A stretch of 64,000 nt of DNA from assembly GCF_900187265.1 (NCBI RefSeq), contig NZ_LT906450.1, forward strand, positions 1 to 64,000. The letters run 5' to 3'. The notes beneath the pieces were generated by a model. That model did no database searches and was not told where the DNA came from. It worked only from the letters and a program-made list of their open reading frames with translations. This DNA is from Rhodococcus rhodochrous. Lineage in GTDB: Bacteria > Actinomycetota > Actinomycetes > Mycobacteriales > Mycobacteriaceae. The position numbers and the translations under genes were made by a program. Below are positions 9,074-22,500 of this stretch, piece by piece (the first letter of the stretch is position 1; every line of letters starts with the position of its first letter).

Positions 9074-10162
9074 TCAGCGCCGCTTGCGCTTGGAGTTCTT
9101 GGGACGGCTGCCCGGCTTGGGAGTGGACGCACCGGACTTCGATGCCGCGGGGGATTCGTCGCCGGCCGCGGAGTCCTTCTGCAGCGACACCTCACCGGTC
9201 TCGTCGACCGAGGCATCGAGGGCATCGGGCGCGGTGGCCGAGCCCTTCTTCTTGGACTTGTCGGGGCGAGCACCCGGCTTCGGTGCGTTCTCGTTCCGGC
9301 GGGCCAGAGCCGCAGCCTTCTTCTCCCCTTCCTCCTTGTCGATACGGCGGAAGACGAGGTGCTGCTGTCCGTAGGTCCAGATGTTGTTGCTGACCCAGTA
9401 GATGATGACGGCGATCGGCAGGAACGGACCACCGACGAGCACACCGAGCGGGAAGACGTACAGGGCCAGCTTGTTCATGATCGCGGCTTGCGGGTTCGCG
9501 GCAGCCTGGGCACTCTGACGGGAGACCGAGGCACGAGCGTTGAAGTGCGTCGCGATGCCGGCGACGATCATGAGCGGCACCGCGACGGCGGCGATCTGCC
9601 AGCGCGTCGGAATGCCGCCGAACGGCTCGAACGCCTCGAGAGAGGCCATCGGCTGGGTGATCCACGACGAGATCGGAGCACCGAACAGGCGAGCGCTCAG
9701 GAACGACTGGACGTCCTCCGGGCTGAACGCGTAGTTGCCGAGCTGGGCGTTCTGTTCGGGGCTCAGGCCGAGCTGACCGACACCGGTGCCGGTGCGGTTG
9801 AACGACCGCAGCACGTGGAACAGGCCGATGAAGACGGGAACCTGCAGCAGAACGGGCAGACATCCCATCAAGGGGTTGAAGCCGTGCTCCTTCTGGAGCT
9901 TCTGCATCTCGAGCGCCTGGCGCTGCCGATCCTTGGCGTACTTCTTCTGGAGCGCCTTGATCTGGGGCTGCAGTTCCTGCATCTGGCGGGTCGTGCGGAC
10001 CTGCTTGACGAACGGCTTGTACAGGATCGCACGCAGCGTGAACACGAGGAACACGACCGACAGCGCCCATGCCCAACCGCTGTCGGGTGCCAGCACGAAC
10101 GAGAACACTTTGTGCCAGACCCACAGGATCCAGGACACGGGATAGTAGATGAAGTCGAGCAC
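9074..10162 (-). CDS. yidC: membrane protein insertase YidC
   Basis: A 362-residue Oxa1/YidC insertase acting with or without SecYEG. It shows an N-terminal membrane segment ([17 protein letters not shown]), a cytoplasmic coiled loop ([21 protein letters not shown]), and core segments with [20 protein letters not shown] and [14 protein letters not shown]. The large first periplasmic domain of Gram-negative YidC is absent, as usual in Gram-positives. The last 100 residues are Lys/Arg/Pro-rich, like other basic YidC tails that touch the ribosome. Confidence 0.96.
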   Translation of the reverse strand: MLDFIYYPVSWILWVWHKVFSFVLAPDSGWAWALSVVFLVFTLRAILYKPFVKQVRTTRQMQELQPQIKALQKKYAKDRQRQALEMQKLQKEHGFNPLMGCLPVLLQVPVFIGLFHVLRSFNRTGTGVGQLGLSPEQNAQLGNYAFSPEDVQSFLSARLFGAPISSWITQPMASLEAFEPFGGIPTRWQIAAVAVPLMIVAGIATHFNARASVSRQSAQAAANPQAAIMNKLALYVFPLGVLVGGPFLPIAVIIYWVSNNIWTYGQQHLVFRRIDKEEGEKKAAALARRNENAPKPGARPDKSKKKGSATAPDALDASVDETGEVSLQKDSAAGDESPAASKSGASTPKPGSRPKNSKRKRR

Positions 10163-10231
10163 GGCTCTATGTACTCCTCTGGTCGTCCATGATCGCCACG
10201 AAGAGGCGTCGGTCTCGGGTCTCGGCTCCGG

Positions 10232-10522
10232 TCAGGTACCCACTGGGGACGACCGATGTTTCCGTTCGGGTACCGGATCCCACCCACCAGGGTGCCAGGG
10301 ACCACACTTGAGCAGTCTCACCACTGCCAGGACCGAACCGACGACGACACCCCGCGTGCGCAGCGCCTCCACGGCGTACTCGCTACAGGTCGGGGTGAAT
10401 CGGCAGGTCGGCATCCGTGTGGGCGACACATAGGTGCGATAGAGCTCGATACAGAAGATCAATGCCCGGGCGGGGGCAGACCGCAGGGACCGCCACCACG
10501 ATCTCCGCTCGGGCTCGTTCAT
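10232..10522 (-). CDS. yidD: membrane protein insertion efficiency factor YidD
   Basis: A 96-residue amphipathic DUF37 protein that helps YidC. Diagnostic motifs are [30 protein letters not shown], seen at residues about 25-54, and [13 protein letters not shown] near the end. It overlaps the rnpA stop by ATGA and precedes yidC by 69 bases. Confidence 0.95.
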   Translation of the reverse strand: MNEPERRSWWRSLRSAPARALIFCIELYRTYVSPTRMPTCRFTPTCSEYAVEALRTRGVVVGSVLAVVRLLKCGPWHPGGWDPVPERKHRSSPVGT

Positions 10523-10914
10523 GTGCGAGCACTCCCACGCGAGGCGGGAGCAGCAGCGTCGAGCAGTCCGAGGCGGGCGAGGCCCGACCGCACCTGCTTG
10601 TCGAGCTCGCGGGAGTCCGCGGTGGCGGCGCCGGGTAGTGCGCGCAGCACGATGTCGGTCTCGGAGGGCAGAGCCTCGACGAGACCTGCACAGATATGAC
10701 GAAGCCGGCGTGCGACTCGATGTCGAATCACCGCCGGCCCGACAGCCTTGCTCACGATCAGTCCGAAACGCGGACCGCCGACACTCACCAAGGACTCGGT
10801 GCGATCGCGTTCGAGAACGTGAACGACCAGATCCCGCCGCCCCTGACGACGCCCTCGGCGGACGGTGTCCGAGAAATCCGAGTGGCGCCGCAGTCGATAC
10901 GGCTCAGGTAGCAC
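10519..10914 (-). CDS. rnpA: ribonuclease P protein component
   Basis: The 131-residue protein subunit of RNase P, which trims 5' ends of tRNA precursors. It begins [20 protein letters not shown] and carries the RNR-type motif as [13 protein letters not shown]. The usual Asn of this motif is His, as in other actinobacterial proteins. It lies 20 bases after rpmH and overlaps yidD. Confidence 0.95.
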   Translation of the reverse strand: MLPEPYRLRRHSDFSDTVRRGRRQGRRDLVVHVLERDRTESLVSVGGPRFGLIVSKAVGPAVIRHRVARRLRHICAGLVEALPSETDIVLRALPGAATADSRELDKQVRSGLARLGLLDAAAPASRGSART

Positions 10915-10934
10915 CCCGAGCTCCCGTTAGGGAA

Positions 10935-11078
10935 TCAGGCGGTGAGAGAAGCGCGGCCCTTACGGCGACGCGCCGAAACGATCGCGCGACCCGCACGGGT
11001 GCGCATCCGGAGACGGAAGCCGTGAACGCGCGCGCGGCGTCGGTTGTTCGGCTGGAACGTCCGCTTGCCCTTGGCCAC
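10935..11078 (-). CDS. rpmH: 50S ribosomal protein L34
   Basis: A 47-residue, very basic ribosomal protein: [20 protein letters not shown] then [19 protein letters not shown]. The GTG start at 11078 follows GAGGAG with an 8-base spacing. It opens the rpmH-rnpA-yidD-yidC-jag operon, divergent from dnaA. Confidence 0.97.
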   Translation of the reverse strand: MAKGKRTFQPNNRRRARVHGFRLRMRTRAGRAIVSARRRKGRASLTA

Positions 11079-11307
11079 GGTCGACACTCCTCGATAATTC
11101 TGCGACGGCGCGGAAGCACCGTCGTCCAACGTGTACGTGAATTCGCAGGATTCGATTGCTCGACTCGAGCAGGACGAACCCGTCACCTCGGTATGAGTGA
11201 CTGTTCGAGGCTACTCGGACGCGGGCGCGAAATCAAACCGCGACGAACAGCGGCGATCAATGCGACACGCCGGACGCATTCGGCGAAAACTACTCGCCGA
11301 GAAGGTA

Positions 11308-11323
11308 TGTGATCCAGGGCACA
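11308..11323. promoter_or_regulatory. CRP/GlxR-like site upstream of dnaA
   Basis: TGTGATCCAGGGCACA matches TGTGA-N6-TCACA with one mismatch. Its left half also serves as a candidate -35 for a TACGCT -10 at 11331, 17 bases on, pointing to dnaA. Confidence 0.4.
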
Positions 11324-11605
11324 GCTCGGGTACGCTTTGGGCCATGTCTTCGACGGCGCATCGCGACTACCTGTGCAGTCCCGCGTCACGCTCCGTCCGA
11401 CGACGATGTGCCGGGCCGGTGACGGCCCGCTGCCCCACGCCTCGTCGGGCGCCGTCGCGCAGCTCCTCCGGGCGCGTTCACCGAACACGGAGTCGGATCG
11501 CGTCGCACCGTGTGTCACACTGATCCCCGCAGACCGCCCGGGCCGACGAGCCCGCTGAGCGAATACACACCTCCCATCCACACATCCACCGGGTGATTCC
11601 CCCGG

Positions 11606-11637
11606 TTGTCCACACCTGTGGATAATCGTGTGGAAAA
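11606..11637. promoter_or_regulatory. three DnaA boxes just upstream of dnaA
   Basis: TTGTCCACA at 11606-11614 on plus, and on the minus strand TTATCCACA (11617-11625) and TTTTCCACA (11629-11637). They end 26 bases before the dnaA start, in a position suited to autoregulation or an accessory origin element. Confidence 0.8.
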
Positions 11638-11663
11638 CCGGTGATCAAAGGGAGGGAAGCTGC

Positions 11664-13397
11664 GTGAGCGACGAGCCGAACGCGCTGGCCGATGTGTGGA
11701 CGGACGTCGTATCCGAGCTGACCATCGACGACGGAGTACTGACGAAGAGCCAGAAGGCATGGCTCGCGCTGGTCAAACCGATCACGCTCGCACAGGGATT
11801 CGCCCTGCTCTCGGTACCTTCCACACTCGCCCAGCAGTCGATCGAACGTGACCTGCGCGAACCCATCCTCCGCACCCTCAACCGGCACCTCGGTCACCGG
11901 GTCGAGGGTCTCGGTGTGCGCGTCGAACCGCGGGAACGCGTGGACGACCCCGCCGAGGATCCCTACGCCGAACCCCGCGACACGCTGCCCCTCGAGGGTC
12001 TGCCGGTCGATGCACAGCCTGTGAATCCGCGCACGGTAGAGCCCCGCAGCCGTGATCTGCGCCGCGATCCTCCGATGTCCCGCGAGGTCACCGGACCGCG
12101 CGACGGTGCCGTGACCAGGGATCCTGCAGGATCCGCAGACGCCGTCGCCTCCATGGACGGTGGATATCAGCGGGACGGCATGCTTCCCGGTGAGGGTGCG
12201 GCCTATCGGCGACGCCTGATCTCCTCCCGTGAACACGACATGCTCGAGGCCGACCACGGCGAACTCGAGGAGGTCGACGACGACCGGGAGGCGATGACCG
12301 CCGTCCGCGAGTCGTGGCCGTCCTATTTCACCCAGCCCCCGCCGCCCGAGACGCCGCCCATCGGCAGCAGCAGCCTCAACGCGAAGTACACCTTCGACAC
12401 CTTCGTGATCGGTGCGTCGAACCGGTTCGCACACGCTGCGGCGGTGGCGATCGCCGAGGCCCCGGCGCGGGCCTACAACCCGTTGTTCATCTGGGGTGCC
12501 TCCGGACTGGGGAAGACCCATCTGCTCCACGCCGCCGGCCACTATGCACAGCGGCTCTTCCCGGGTATGCGGGTGAAGTACGTCTCCACCGAGGAGTTCA
12601 CGAACGACTTCATCAACAGCCTCCGCGACGACCGCAAGGTCGCGTTCAAGCGGCGTTACCGCGAGACCGACATCCTGCTCGTCGACGACATCCAGTTCAT
12701 CGAGGGCAAGGAAGGTATCCAGGAGGAGTTCTTCCACACCTTCAACACCCTCCACAACGCCAACAAGCAGATCGTCGTCTCGTCCGACCGGCCGCCCAAG
12801 CAGCTCGCGACGCTCGAGGAACGACTGCGGACCCGGTTCGAGTGGGGACTGATCACCGACGTCCAGCCCCCGGAACTCGAGACGCGCATCGCGATCCTGT
12901 CGAAGAAGGCACGCATGGACGGCCTGAACGTGCCGCACGACGTGCTCGAGCTGATCGCGAGCCGGATCGAACGCAACATCCGCGAACTCGAGGGTGCCCT
13001 GATCCGTGTGACGGCCTTCGCGTCGCTCAACAGGCAGCCGCTCGATCTCACTCTCGCCGAGGTCGTGCTGCGTGATCTGATGCCGGATTCCTCGGCTCTC
13101 GAGATCAATGCCGCCACGATCATGGCCGTGACCGCGGAGTACTTCGGAACGTCGATCGACGACCTGTGCGGGCCCGGAAAGGCACGACCGCTGGCGCAGG
13201 CCCGCCAGATCGCGATGTATCTGTGCCGCGAGCTCACCGATCTGTCGCTGCCGAAGATCGGGCAGACCTTCGGTCGCGACCACACCACGGTCATGTACGC
13301 GGACAAGAAGATTCGCAAGGAGATGACCGAGCGTCGCAAGGTCTACGACCAGGTGCAGGAGCTCACCGCGCGTATCAAGCAGCGGTCCAAGCGCTGA
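11664..13397 (+). CDS. dnaA: chromosomal replication initiator DnaA
   Basis: The 577-residue AAA+ initiator that binds DnaA boxes and opens oriC. Domain I covers about residues 1-90; a long, charged, low-complexity domain II runs to about 225, and this makes it longer than E. coli DnaA. The AAA+ core shows Walker [12 protein letters not shown], Walker [10 protein letters not shown], and the sensor region LRTRFEWGL. The C-terminal DNA-binding domain ends with [15 protein letters not shown]. The GTG start is preceded by GGGAGGGAAG; an upstream in-frame ATG would run through the DnaA boxes. Confidence 0.97.
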   Translation: MSDEPNALADVWTDVVSELTIDDGVLTKSQKAWLALVKPITLAQGFALLSVPSTLAQQSIERDLREPILRTLNRHLGHRVEGLGVRVEPRERVDDPAEDPYAEPRDTLPLEGLPVDAQPVNPRTVEPRSRDLRRDPPMSREVTGPRDGAVTRDPAGSADAVASMDGGYQRDGMLPGEGAAYRRRLISSREHDMLEADHGELEEVDDDREAMTAVRESWPSYFTQPPPPETPPIGSSSLNAKYTFDTFVIGASNRFAHAAAVAIAEAPARAYNPLFIWGASGLGKTHLLHAAGHYAQRLFPGMRVKYVSTEEFTNDFINSLRDDRKVAFKRRYRETDILLVDDIQFIEGKEGIQEEFFHTFNTLHNANKQIVVSSDRPPKQLATLEERLRTRFEWGLITDVQPPELETRIAILSKKARMDGLNVPHDVLELIASRIERNIRELEGALIRVTAFASLNRQPLDLTLAEVVLRDLMPDSSALEINAATIMAVTAEYFGTSIDDLCGPGKARPLAQARQIAMYLCRELTDLSLPKIGQTFGRDHTTVMYADKKIRKEMTERRKVYDQVQELTARIKQRSKR

Positions 13398-13898
13398 TTC
13401 CTCGAGCCTCGAGTTTCCATCCACAGGGAGCGTCCACAGGGCGCTCCCTGTCCCGTATCTCGAGAAATTTCCGGTCCCCACACCTGTGGACAAGGGTGTG
13501 CAGAACGTGGGATCTTTGTGGACGAACGGTGGACAAAGAATGAACAGTCTCGAGGAATCCACATTCGTCCTCGAGAACTCCTCGAGTTCATCCTCGAGTT
13601 CGACCCCCTCGAGAACGTCGCCCCACCAGCCTAGACGGTCGTTCGTCCACAGATTCCACAGGCCCTACTACTACTTCTGTGAGTTCTCTTCAGAAATCTT
13701 CTTTCAAAACAGGTGTGTGGAGAGCGTCGGTCCACAGGCCCTCGAGTGAGGCTCACCCCTCGAGCCTCCCGGCTTTCCAAGCAGCGAGGGAAGGCATAAC
13801 GTGGACCCGCATCCCCCGGCTCCGCCTCATCGGTGTCGGGGTTCTGTGACAGACTTCGTAGACTTGTCGAGACCACGATCGAAGGGATCCACCGGGCG
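13398..13898. other. oriC: replication origin oriC
   Basis: The 500-base dnaA-dnaN intergenic region. DnaA-box-like sites (core TCCACA): 13417-13425, 13430-13438, 13485-13493 (perfect TTGTCCACA, minus), 13517-13525, 13528-13536, 13555-13563, 13643-13651, 13652-13660, 13728-13736. After the pair at 13643-13660 come GGCC and five triplets CTA CTA CTA CTT CTG (13665-13679), the DnaA-trio pattern, then an AT-rich stretch (13680-13710) suited to unwinding. Ten CTCGAG hexamers lie between 13401 and 13764. Confidence 0.93.
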
Positions 13899-15083
13899 AT
13901 GGAGCTGGGAAGTATGAAGTTTCGTGTGCCTCGCGAGGACTTCGCTGATTCCGTTGCATGGGTTGCCCGAAGCCTTCCATCGCGACCCCCCGTTCCCGTC
14001 CTGGGCGGTGTCCTGCTCGGAGCCGACGAGCGCGGGCTGACGGTCTCGGGCTTCGACTACGAGGTATCCGCGCAGGTCCACGTCTCGGCCGAGGTCATCA
14101 CCCCCGGTCAGGTGCTGGTGTCCGGCAAGCTGCTCGCCGACATCACCCGCGCGTTGCCCCACAAGCCTGTGGATGTCGTGCTCGACGGCACCCGCGTGCT
14201 CATCACATGCGGTAGCGCCAAGTTCTCGCTCCCCACCATGCCTGTGGAGGACTACCCGCAGCTGCCCGCGCTCCCGCAGCAGACCGGTTCGCTCTCCGGC
14301 GATCTGTTCGCCGAGGCCATCAGCCAGGTCGCCGTCGCCGCCGGCAAGGACGACACGCTCCCGATGCTCACGGGCATCCGGGTGGAGATCGAGGGCACCG
14401 ACATGGTGCTCGCGGCCACCGACCGATTCCGTCTCGCGGTGCGCAAGCTCGAGTGGATGCCCACCGCGGAGTCCACCAGCTCGGCCGTGCTCGTGCCCGC
14501 CAAGACCCTCTCCGAGGCCGCGAAAACCGTTGGCGGCTCGTCCAACTCCCCGGTCCAGCTCGCTCTCGGCAGTGGGTCGTCGGTGGGCGCCGAAGGTCTG
14601 CTCGGCATCGTCGCCGAGGGGCGCCGCACCACCACGCGCCTGCTCGACGCCGAATTCCCCAAGTTCCGCCAGTTGCTCCCCAACGAGCACACCGCGATGG
14701 CGACCGTCGAGATCGCGCCGCTGGTCGACGCGATCAAGCGTGTCGCGTTGGTCGCCGAGCGCGGTGCACAGGTCCGACTCGAGTTCACCGAGGGCAGCGT
14801 GATGCTGTCGGCCGGTGGCGACGATGCCGGTCGTGCCGAGGAATCCCATCCCGCGGAGTTCTTCGGTGAGCCGCTGATCATCGCGTTCAACCCCGGCTAC
14901 CTGCTCGACGGACTCACGTCGCTGCACACCGACAAGGTTTCGTTCGGGTTCACCACCTCGAGTCGTCCGGCCGTGCTGCGGCCGGCGCTGGACGAGGAGC
15001 CCGTGCCGGACTCCTCGGGTACGTTCGCCGCTCCGGACAGCGATTACACCTATCTGCTGATGCCGGTGCGCCTGCCGGGCTGA
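13899..15083 (+). CDS. dnaN: DNA polymerase III beta subunit (sliding clamp)
   Basis: The 394-residue ring clamp that tethers polymerase III. The three-domain fold is recognisable from [39 protein letters not shown] and the C-terminal [10 protein letters not shown]. The ATG at 13899 ([10 protein letters not shown]) is chosen; the ATG at 13914, with GGAG nine bases before it, is an equally workable start. An earlier in-frame GTG at 13833 lacks similarity. It precedes recF by 22 bases. Confidence 0.96.
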   Translation: MELGSMKFRVPREDFADSVAWVARSLPSRPPVPVLGGVLLGADERGLTVSGFDYEVSAQVHVSAEVITPGQVLVSGKLLADITRALPHKPVDVVLDGTRVLITCGSAKFSLPTMPVEDYPQLPALPQQTGSLSGDLFAEAISQVAVAAGKDDTLPMLTGIRVEIEGTDMVLAATDRFRLAVRKLEWMPTAESTSSAVLVPAKTLSEAAKTVGGSSNSPVQLALGSGSSVGAEGLLGIVAEGRRTTTRLLDAEFPKFRQLLPNEHTAMATVEIAPLVDAIKRVALVAERGAQVRLEFTEGSVMLSAGGDDAGRAEESHPAEFFGEPLIIAFNPGYLLDGLTSLHTDKVSFGFTTSSRPAVLRPALDEEPVPDSSGTFAAPDSDYTYLLMPVRLPG

Positions 15084-15105
15084 CCGGCCCCGAGACTGGA
15101 CCCCC

Positions 15106-16338
15106 GTGTACGTTCGCACCTTCTCGCTGCGCGACTTCCGTTCGTGGAGAACGGTTTCCGTCGACCTCACTCCGGGGGCGACGGTCTTCGTCGGGCGCAA
15201 CGGGCACGGGAAGACCAACCTGCTCGAGGCCCTCGGTTATCTGTCGACGCTGTCGTCGCACCGGGTGTCCTCCGACGGTCCGCTGCTGCGGGCCGGCACG
15301 TCGCGGGCGTTCGCCGGTGCGCTGGTCGTCAACAACGGTCGTGAGCTCGGAATCGACATCGAGATCAACGAGGGCAAGCAGAACCGGGCGCGGATCAACC
15401 AGTCGCCGGCCCGTCGTCCTCGAGAGATCCTCGGCATCCTCCGCACGGTGCTCTTCGCCCCGGAGGACCTGTCGCTCGTGCGCGGCGACCCGGGCGATCG
15501 CCGGCGGTTCCTCGACGAACTGCTCAGCACGCGTTTCCCGCGGATGAGCGGGGTGCGGGCCGACTACGACAAGGTGCTCCGCCAACGGTCCGCCCTGCTC
15601 AAGACCGCGGGTGGAGCACTGCGGCGCGGGAGCCGCTCGAGCGACGGGGCGAGCGCTCTGGCGACCCTCGACGTGTGGGACGGCCATCTCGCGGCCCACG
15701 GAGCCGAGCTGCTCGCCGCACGCATCGCGTTGCTGAACGAGCTGGCTCCGCACGTCTCCGAGGCATATCGGTCGATCGCACCCGAGTCCCGTCCGGCGAG
15801 CCTGCGTTATCGCAGCAGTCTCGCCGACTCGTTGCCGCCGGAGTTCTCCGACCCGGCCCGGACGCCCGCGCCGGACGATCGGGAGTTTCTCGAGACCGTC
15901 TTCCTCCAGCGCCTCGCGGAGGTGCGGTCGAAGGAGGTCGAACGCGGTGTCTGCCTCGTCGGGCCCCACCGCGACGATCTCGACCTGATGCTCGGTACCG
16001 AACCCGCGAAAGGCTATGCGAGCCACGGAGAATCGTGGTCGTTCGCGCTCGCGCTGCGGCTCGGGGCGTTCGCCCTGCTTCGCACCGACGGCACCGATCC
16101 GGTCCTCATGCTCGACGACGTCTTCGCCGAACTCGATCGACGCCGCCGGTCCGCCCTGGCAGAGGTCGCCACGACGGCCGAACAGGTGCTGATCACGGCT
16201 GCCGTGCCGGAGGACGTGCCGGCCGAGCTGAACGGCGCCCGATTCCCCGTGCATGCCGAGGACACCGAAGATGGTCGTATCTCTGTGCTGGGATCGGTGC
16301 AGCGGGAGACGGACCCGATCACCGGGGAGGTCGGATGA
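15106..16338 (+). CDS. recF: DNA replication/repair protein RecF
   Basis: A 410-residue SMC-like ATPase for gap repair and RecA loading. Walker A is [14 protein letters not shown], the ABC signature region is [11 protein letters not shown], and Walker B is [13 protein letters not shown]. The start is the GTG before [13 protein letters not shown]. Its stop overlaps the next gene by ATGA. Confidence 0.96.
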   Translation: MYVRTFSLRDFRSWRTVSVDLTPGATVFVGRNGHGKTNLLEALGYLSTLSSHRVSSDGPLLRAGTSRAFAGALVVNNGRELGIDIEINEGKQNRARINQSPARRPREILGILRTVLFAPEDLSLVRGDPGDRRRFLDELLSTRFPRMSGVRADYDKVLRQRSALLKTAGGALRRGSRSSDGASALATLDVWDGHLAAHGAELLAARIALLNELAPHVSEAYRSIAPESRPASLRYRSSLADSLPPEFSDPARTPAPDDREFLETVFLQRLAEVRSKEVERGVCLVGPHRDDLDLMLGTEPAKGYASHGESWSFALALRLGAFALLRTDGTDPVLMLDDVFAELDRRRRSALAEVATTAEQVLITAAVPEDVPAELNGARFPVHAEDTEDGRISVLGSVQRETDPITGEVG

Positions 16339-16907
16339 ACGACGAACACACAGGTCCCGAACGCGATGCCGGACCGGAGCGCAGCGCGGGCGAGCCGGAG
16401 TTGAAGGGCATCGATCTCGCCCGCCGTGCGCTCGAGGAGGCTCGGGCCGCCGCGAAGGCGAGCGGTAAGGCCGTCGGTCAGGGACGCGCGTCGCGCGGTC
16501 CGCTGCGCCCCAAACGCCGACGTCGTGGCTGGTCGGGGCCCGGTCCGGACGACCGCGATCCCCAGCCCCTCGGATCGCTCGCGCAGTCGCTGTCCAAACA
16601 ACGGGGCTGGTCGGCGCACGTGTCCGAGGGCACCGTCATGGGGAGCTGGGCACGGGTCGTCGGCGACGACATCGCGAGTCATGCCCAGCCGACCAGGCTG
16701 CGCGACGGCATCCTGCACGTCTCGGCCGAGTCGACGGCCTGGGCCACCCAGCTGCGGATGATGCAGTCGCAGATCCTCGCCAAGATCGCCGCGGCCGTGG
16801 GACACGGGGTGGTGAAGGAACTGCGGATCACCGGCCCGACGGCTCCGAGCTGGCGGAAGGGCGAACGCCACATCCGCGGCCGCGGACCACGCGACACCTA
16901 CGGGTGA
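16335..16907 (+). CDS. DciA-like protein (DUF721), predicted helicase-loading factor
   Basis: A 190-residue protein in the recF-gyrB slot occupied by Rv0004 in mycobacteria. The basic N-terminal half ([13 protein letters not shown]) is likely disordered; the C-terminal domain (about residues 85-170) has [20 protein letters not shown] and [17 protein letters not shown], typical of DUF721/DciA, the bacterial replicative helicase operator. The ATG overlaps the recF stop, implying coupled translation. Confidence 0.88.
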   Translation: MNDEHTGPERDAGPERSAGEPELKGIDLARRALEEARAAAKASGKAVGQGRASRGPLRPKRRRRGWSGPGPDDRDPQPLGSLAQSLSKQRGWSAHVSEGTVMGSWARVVGDDIASHAQPTRLRDGILHVSAESTAWATQLRMMQSQILAKIAAAVGHGVVKELRITGPTAPSWRKGERHIRGRGPRDTYG

Positions 16908-16957
16908 TCCCGGGCTCGCTCCCGGGCCGTACGAGGGGCGAAAATCGGAGCGCGTAG

Positions 16958-19159
<2,202 letters not shown>

Positions 19160-19520
19160 TCGCCGTCGGCTCCGCTCGATGCGGAGACCGAATCCGCATC
19201 CGAACCCCCGCTGTGCTGTAACTCACAGCGGGGGTTCGGATGTCTGCCACCGGAAACGTGGAAGGGCCGTTAGCCTTCTTCGTTACTCGTGAGTACACTC
19301 CATTCGGCCATCTGTCCGCGTGGCTGCCGAAGAGGGGGCCGGGGCAGCGCGGGGGTGCGGGAAGGACTCACTCTTCCGTATCCGCTGTATGTCCCGATAT
19401 GGTGCCCTCACCCGAAACGTCTCGTTCGACTGCACTCGATCGAAAACGCGCTCATCGGAGTGCAGTGCCGACTGGTGCTCGTCGCCCGGCGCGGACGGGG
19501 TGGAAGGAGAGCTGTAATCC
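19160..19520. other. gyrB-cvnA intergenic region
   Basis: 360 bases without a supported gene. The gyrB terminator lies at 19197-19242; the remainder presumably holds the promoter of the conservon operon, but I see no convincing -10/-35 pair. Confidence 0.5.
19197..19242 (+). terminator. terminator-like hairpin after gyrB
   Basis: A perfect 19-bp stem (19197-19215 with 19224-19242, inner arm CCCCCGCTGTG) around an 8-base loop, 37 bases past the gyrB stop. No U-tract follows. Confidence 0.65.
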
Positions 19521-22500
19521 ATGAGTGACAAGTCGCCGCCCCAGCAGCGGTGGTGGAACATCGAGGGGTGGGGTCTTCGCAGGAAGGTCACCGCCGTTCT
19601 CGCTGTCCCCGTGACCGTGGCAATGGTCCTCGGTGGTCTTCGTGTCGAGAACGAGCTCAGCAACGCCGTCCACTTCTCGTCCGCGGCCGACCAGGTCGCG
19701 GCCGTGCCGGACATCGTCGAGTTTTCGACGGCGTTCGCGACCGCCACCGCGAGTGCCGCCGCCGGGACGGTGACTCCCGAGGAGATGGCGGCGCTCGGCG
19801 ACGCCTTCGGCACCATCGCCTCGGTCACGGAGAACCCCGAACTCGATCCGGCGGTCACCGCCGACCTGAGCCGTACTGCTGCCTCCGCGCAGTCGCTCTA
19901 CACGAAGCTGCAGGCCGGACCGGTTCCGGTCGAAGAGATCAGCGCCGTCACCAACGAGGTTCGTGACAGCCTGAACCGCATCGTCGAAGCGATCCTCGAC
20001 GAGGTCGAGGACCGCGAGATCCTCATCTACGGCGACCAGCTGATCAACGCCTGGTATTCGCAGCGTTACCTGTTCGGCCAGGTGCTCGGTGTGCTCCAGC
20101 TCCTCGCCGACCCGAACCAGCCGGGCACCGCGCTGGTGTCCGCCTCCGGCGCCGAGCTCGCGATGCTCGACCTGCTCGCCCGCTCCTACCCGATGGCCGA
20201 TCAGCAGATCGCCGAACTGCGGGCCGGCGTCCAGGAACGTGCCGACATGGTCGACGCGGCCGGTTCCGGTCCGCTCCCGATCCTCAACATCCGCGCGTCG
20301 CTGCTCAACAGTGTCGACATCTACGGCACCATCATCGACGAGGCGTCGGCGCAGGTCAGCACCACGATTCAGGACCGCGCCGCGGAAACCCGCTCGGTCG
20401 CTCTCCGCGATACCGCGATCGTGCTCGCAGCTCTGCTCGCGGCGCTCGTGCTCGCACTGCTCGTGTCCCGCTCGCTGGTCGGCCCGATCCGCCGCCTGCG
20501 TTACGGCACGCTGAAGGTCGCGCGGCAGGAGCTGCCCGAGGCCATCGACCGCATCAAGGTCGGCGACAACATCGAGGACATCGAGTTCACCCGGGTCCCG
20601 GTGCACACCACCGAGGAGATCGGTCAGCTCGCCCGCGCTGTCGACGACATGCACGGGCAGGCACTGCGCCTCGCCGGCGAGCAGGCGCACCTCCGCCTCC
20701 AGATCAGCGACATGTTCGAGACGCTCGCACGTCGCTCCAAGTCGCTCGTCGAGCAGCAGCTCGGCCTCATCGAACGACTCGAGTACGAGGAGAAGGATCC
20801 GACCCGACTCGAGAGCCTGTTCCGCCTCGACCACCTCGCCGCGCGTATGCGCCGGAACGGCGACAACCTGCTGATTCTCTCCGGTACCCGCATGCGCCGC
20901 GGCCACTCCGCGCCCGTGCAGCTCGGCGACATCCTGCGCGCCGCGATGTCGGAGGTCGAGGACTACCAGCGTGTGCAGATCGGTTCGACTCCCGACGGTG
21001 CCCTCAGCGGCGCGGTCGCGACCGACATCGTGCACCTTCTCGCCGAGCTGGTCGACAACTCGCTGCGCGCGTCGCCGCCCGACAGCAACGTCACCTTCAG
21101 TTTCGCGCGTGCCGTCGACGGCGGCCTGCTCGTCGAGATCGCCGACCGCGGTATCGGTATCCCGGCCGACGAACTCGAGTCCATCAACCAGCGTCTCTCC
21201 AAGGGTGGCGAGGTCGGTCCCGACACCGCACGCCACATGGGTCTGTTCGTGGTCTCGCGACTGGCCGAACGGCACGGTCTCACCGTGCGTCTGCGCCCGA
21301 CCTTCGACACCGCACGCAACCCGGGTATCACCGCGAGCGTCCACATCCCGGACGTCCTGCTGGTCTCCCCGTTGGCGTTGTCGCACACCGGTCCTCAGAC
21401 TCGCATCGAGATCGAGGCGGAGGAGTACTCGGCACCGCCGGCGCTCTCGGCGCCCGTCGCACAGCAGGGTCTGCCCGCGGGCGACGAACAGCACGAATAC
21501 GCGACGTCACAGCAGGCCGACTCCGCCGACGACGTCCGTGCGGACGAGTCCGAGGATGCCTACGCCGACAACGGCTACGCGACCGACGGCTACGCCGACG
21601 GTGTCGACGAGAGTGCTTCCGCTGCATGGGATGCGGAGCCGTCCTACGACGACGAGCGACGCGACGAGCCGCAGCGCGAAGCAGGATCCGACGAGTTCTC
21701 TCGGTCCGCGTCGTCGTTCCAGGCACCGCCGCCCCGCGAGCCTCAGGGACCGCCGCAGCGCGACCCGCAGGCACCGTCGCCGCGCGACAACCAGGCACCG
21801 TCGCCGCGCGACAACCAGGCACCGCCGGCAACCCGCGAGTTCGGACCGTCGGGTCTCCCTCAGCGTCGCCCCGGTGGGACTCCGGGTCTGCCCACGCGTC
21901 AGCCGGGCGAGACGCCGGGTCTCCCGACTCCGCCCCGGTCGCCGCAGCCGCGCCGGATCGAACCGGATGCCGCAGCAGCCTTCGCGTCGTCGTTGCCTCC
22001 GCGCGGTCCTCGTCGCGGGCCGGACGAGACCAACGGTCACTCGTTCGACGGGCGCAACGGAGACGGGCGCAACGGCGACGGTCGTAACGGCGCCGGGCCG
22101 CGACCCGACGCCGACCAGGCTCGCCGGGAAGGTCTTTCGGGTCTTCCGCAGCGTCGTCCCGGTGCCACGCCGGGTCTGCCGCCGACGGACTCCGCACCTT
22201 CCCGCGACACCCGGCAGGACCAGCCGCAGGGACGGGACGCCCAGCAGGGTTCGGCGCATCGCGCACCCGCGCCGCCGCAGCGCCCCGCGTCCCCCGGTCT
22301 TCCGCAGCGCCGTCCGGGCGCAACTCCCGGCCTGCCGGGGCGGGCTGCCGGATCGTCTCCGTCCGTTCCGCAGAACCGGCCGCAGCAGCAGCCGGTGGCG
22401 GGACCGCTCGCAGGTGGCGACTCCGCGGGCCGACCGGACGCACCGAACCGTCCCGACCTGCCACAGCGTGCACCCGCGCAGGAGCCGCAGCGTGCACCCG

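Larger units (their letters stand above)
11079..11663. promoter_or_regulatory. rpmH-dnaA intergenic regulatory region
   Basis: 585 bases between divergent rpmH and dnaA with no supported gene. It holds the CRP-like site, a possible promoter (TGTGAT, 17 bases, TACGCT at 11331-11336) and the three DnaA boxes listed separately. One CTCGAG hexamer is at 11164. Confidence 0.6.

Noticed and set aside
11478-13562. A long minus-strand frame across dnaA and part of oriC
   Set aside because: Antisense to dnaA, with no recognisable motifs and a frame running through DnaA boxes.
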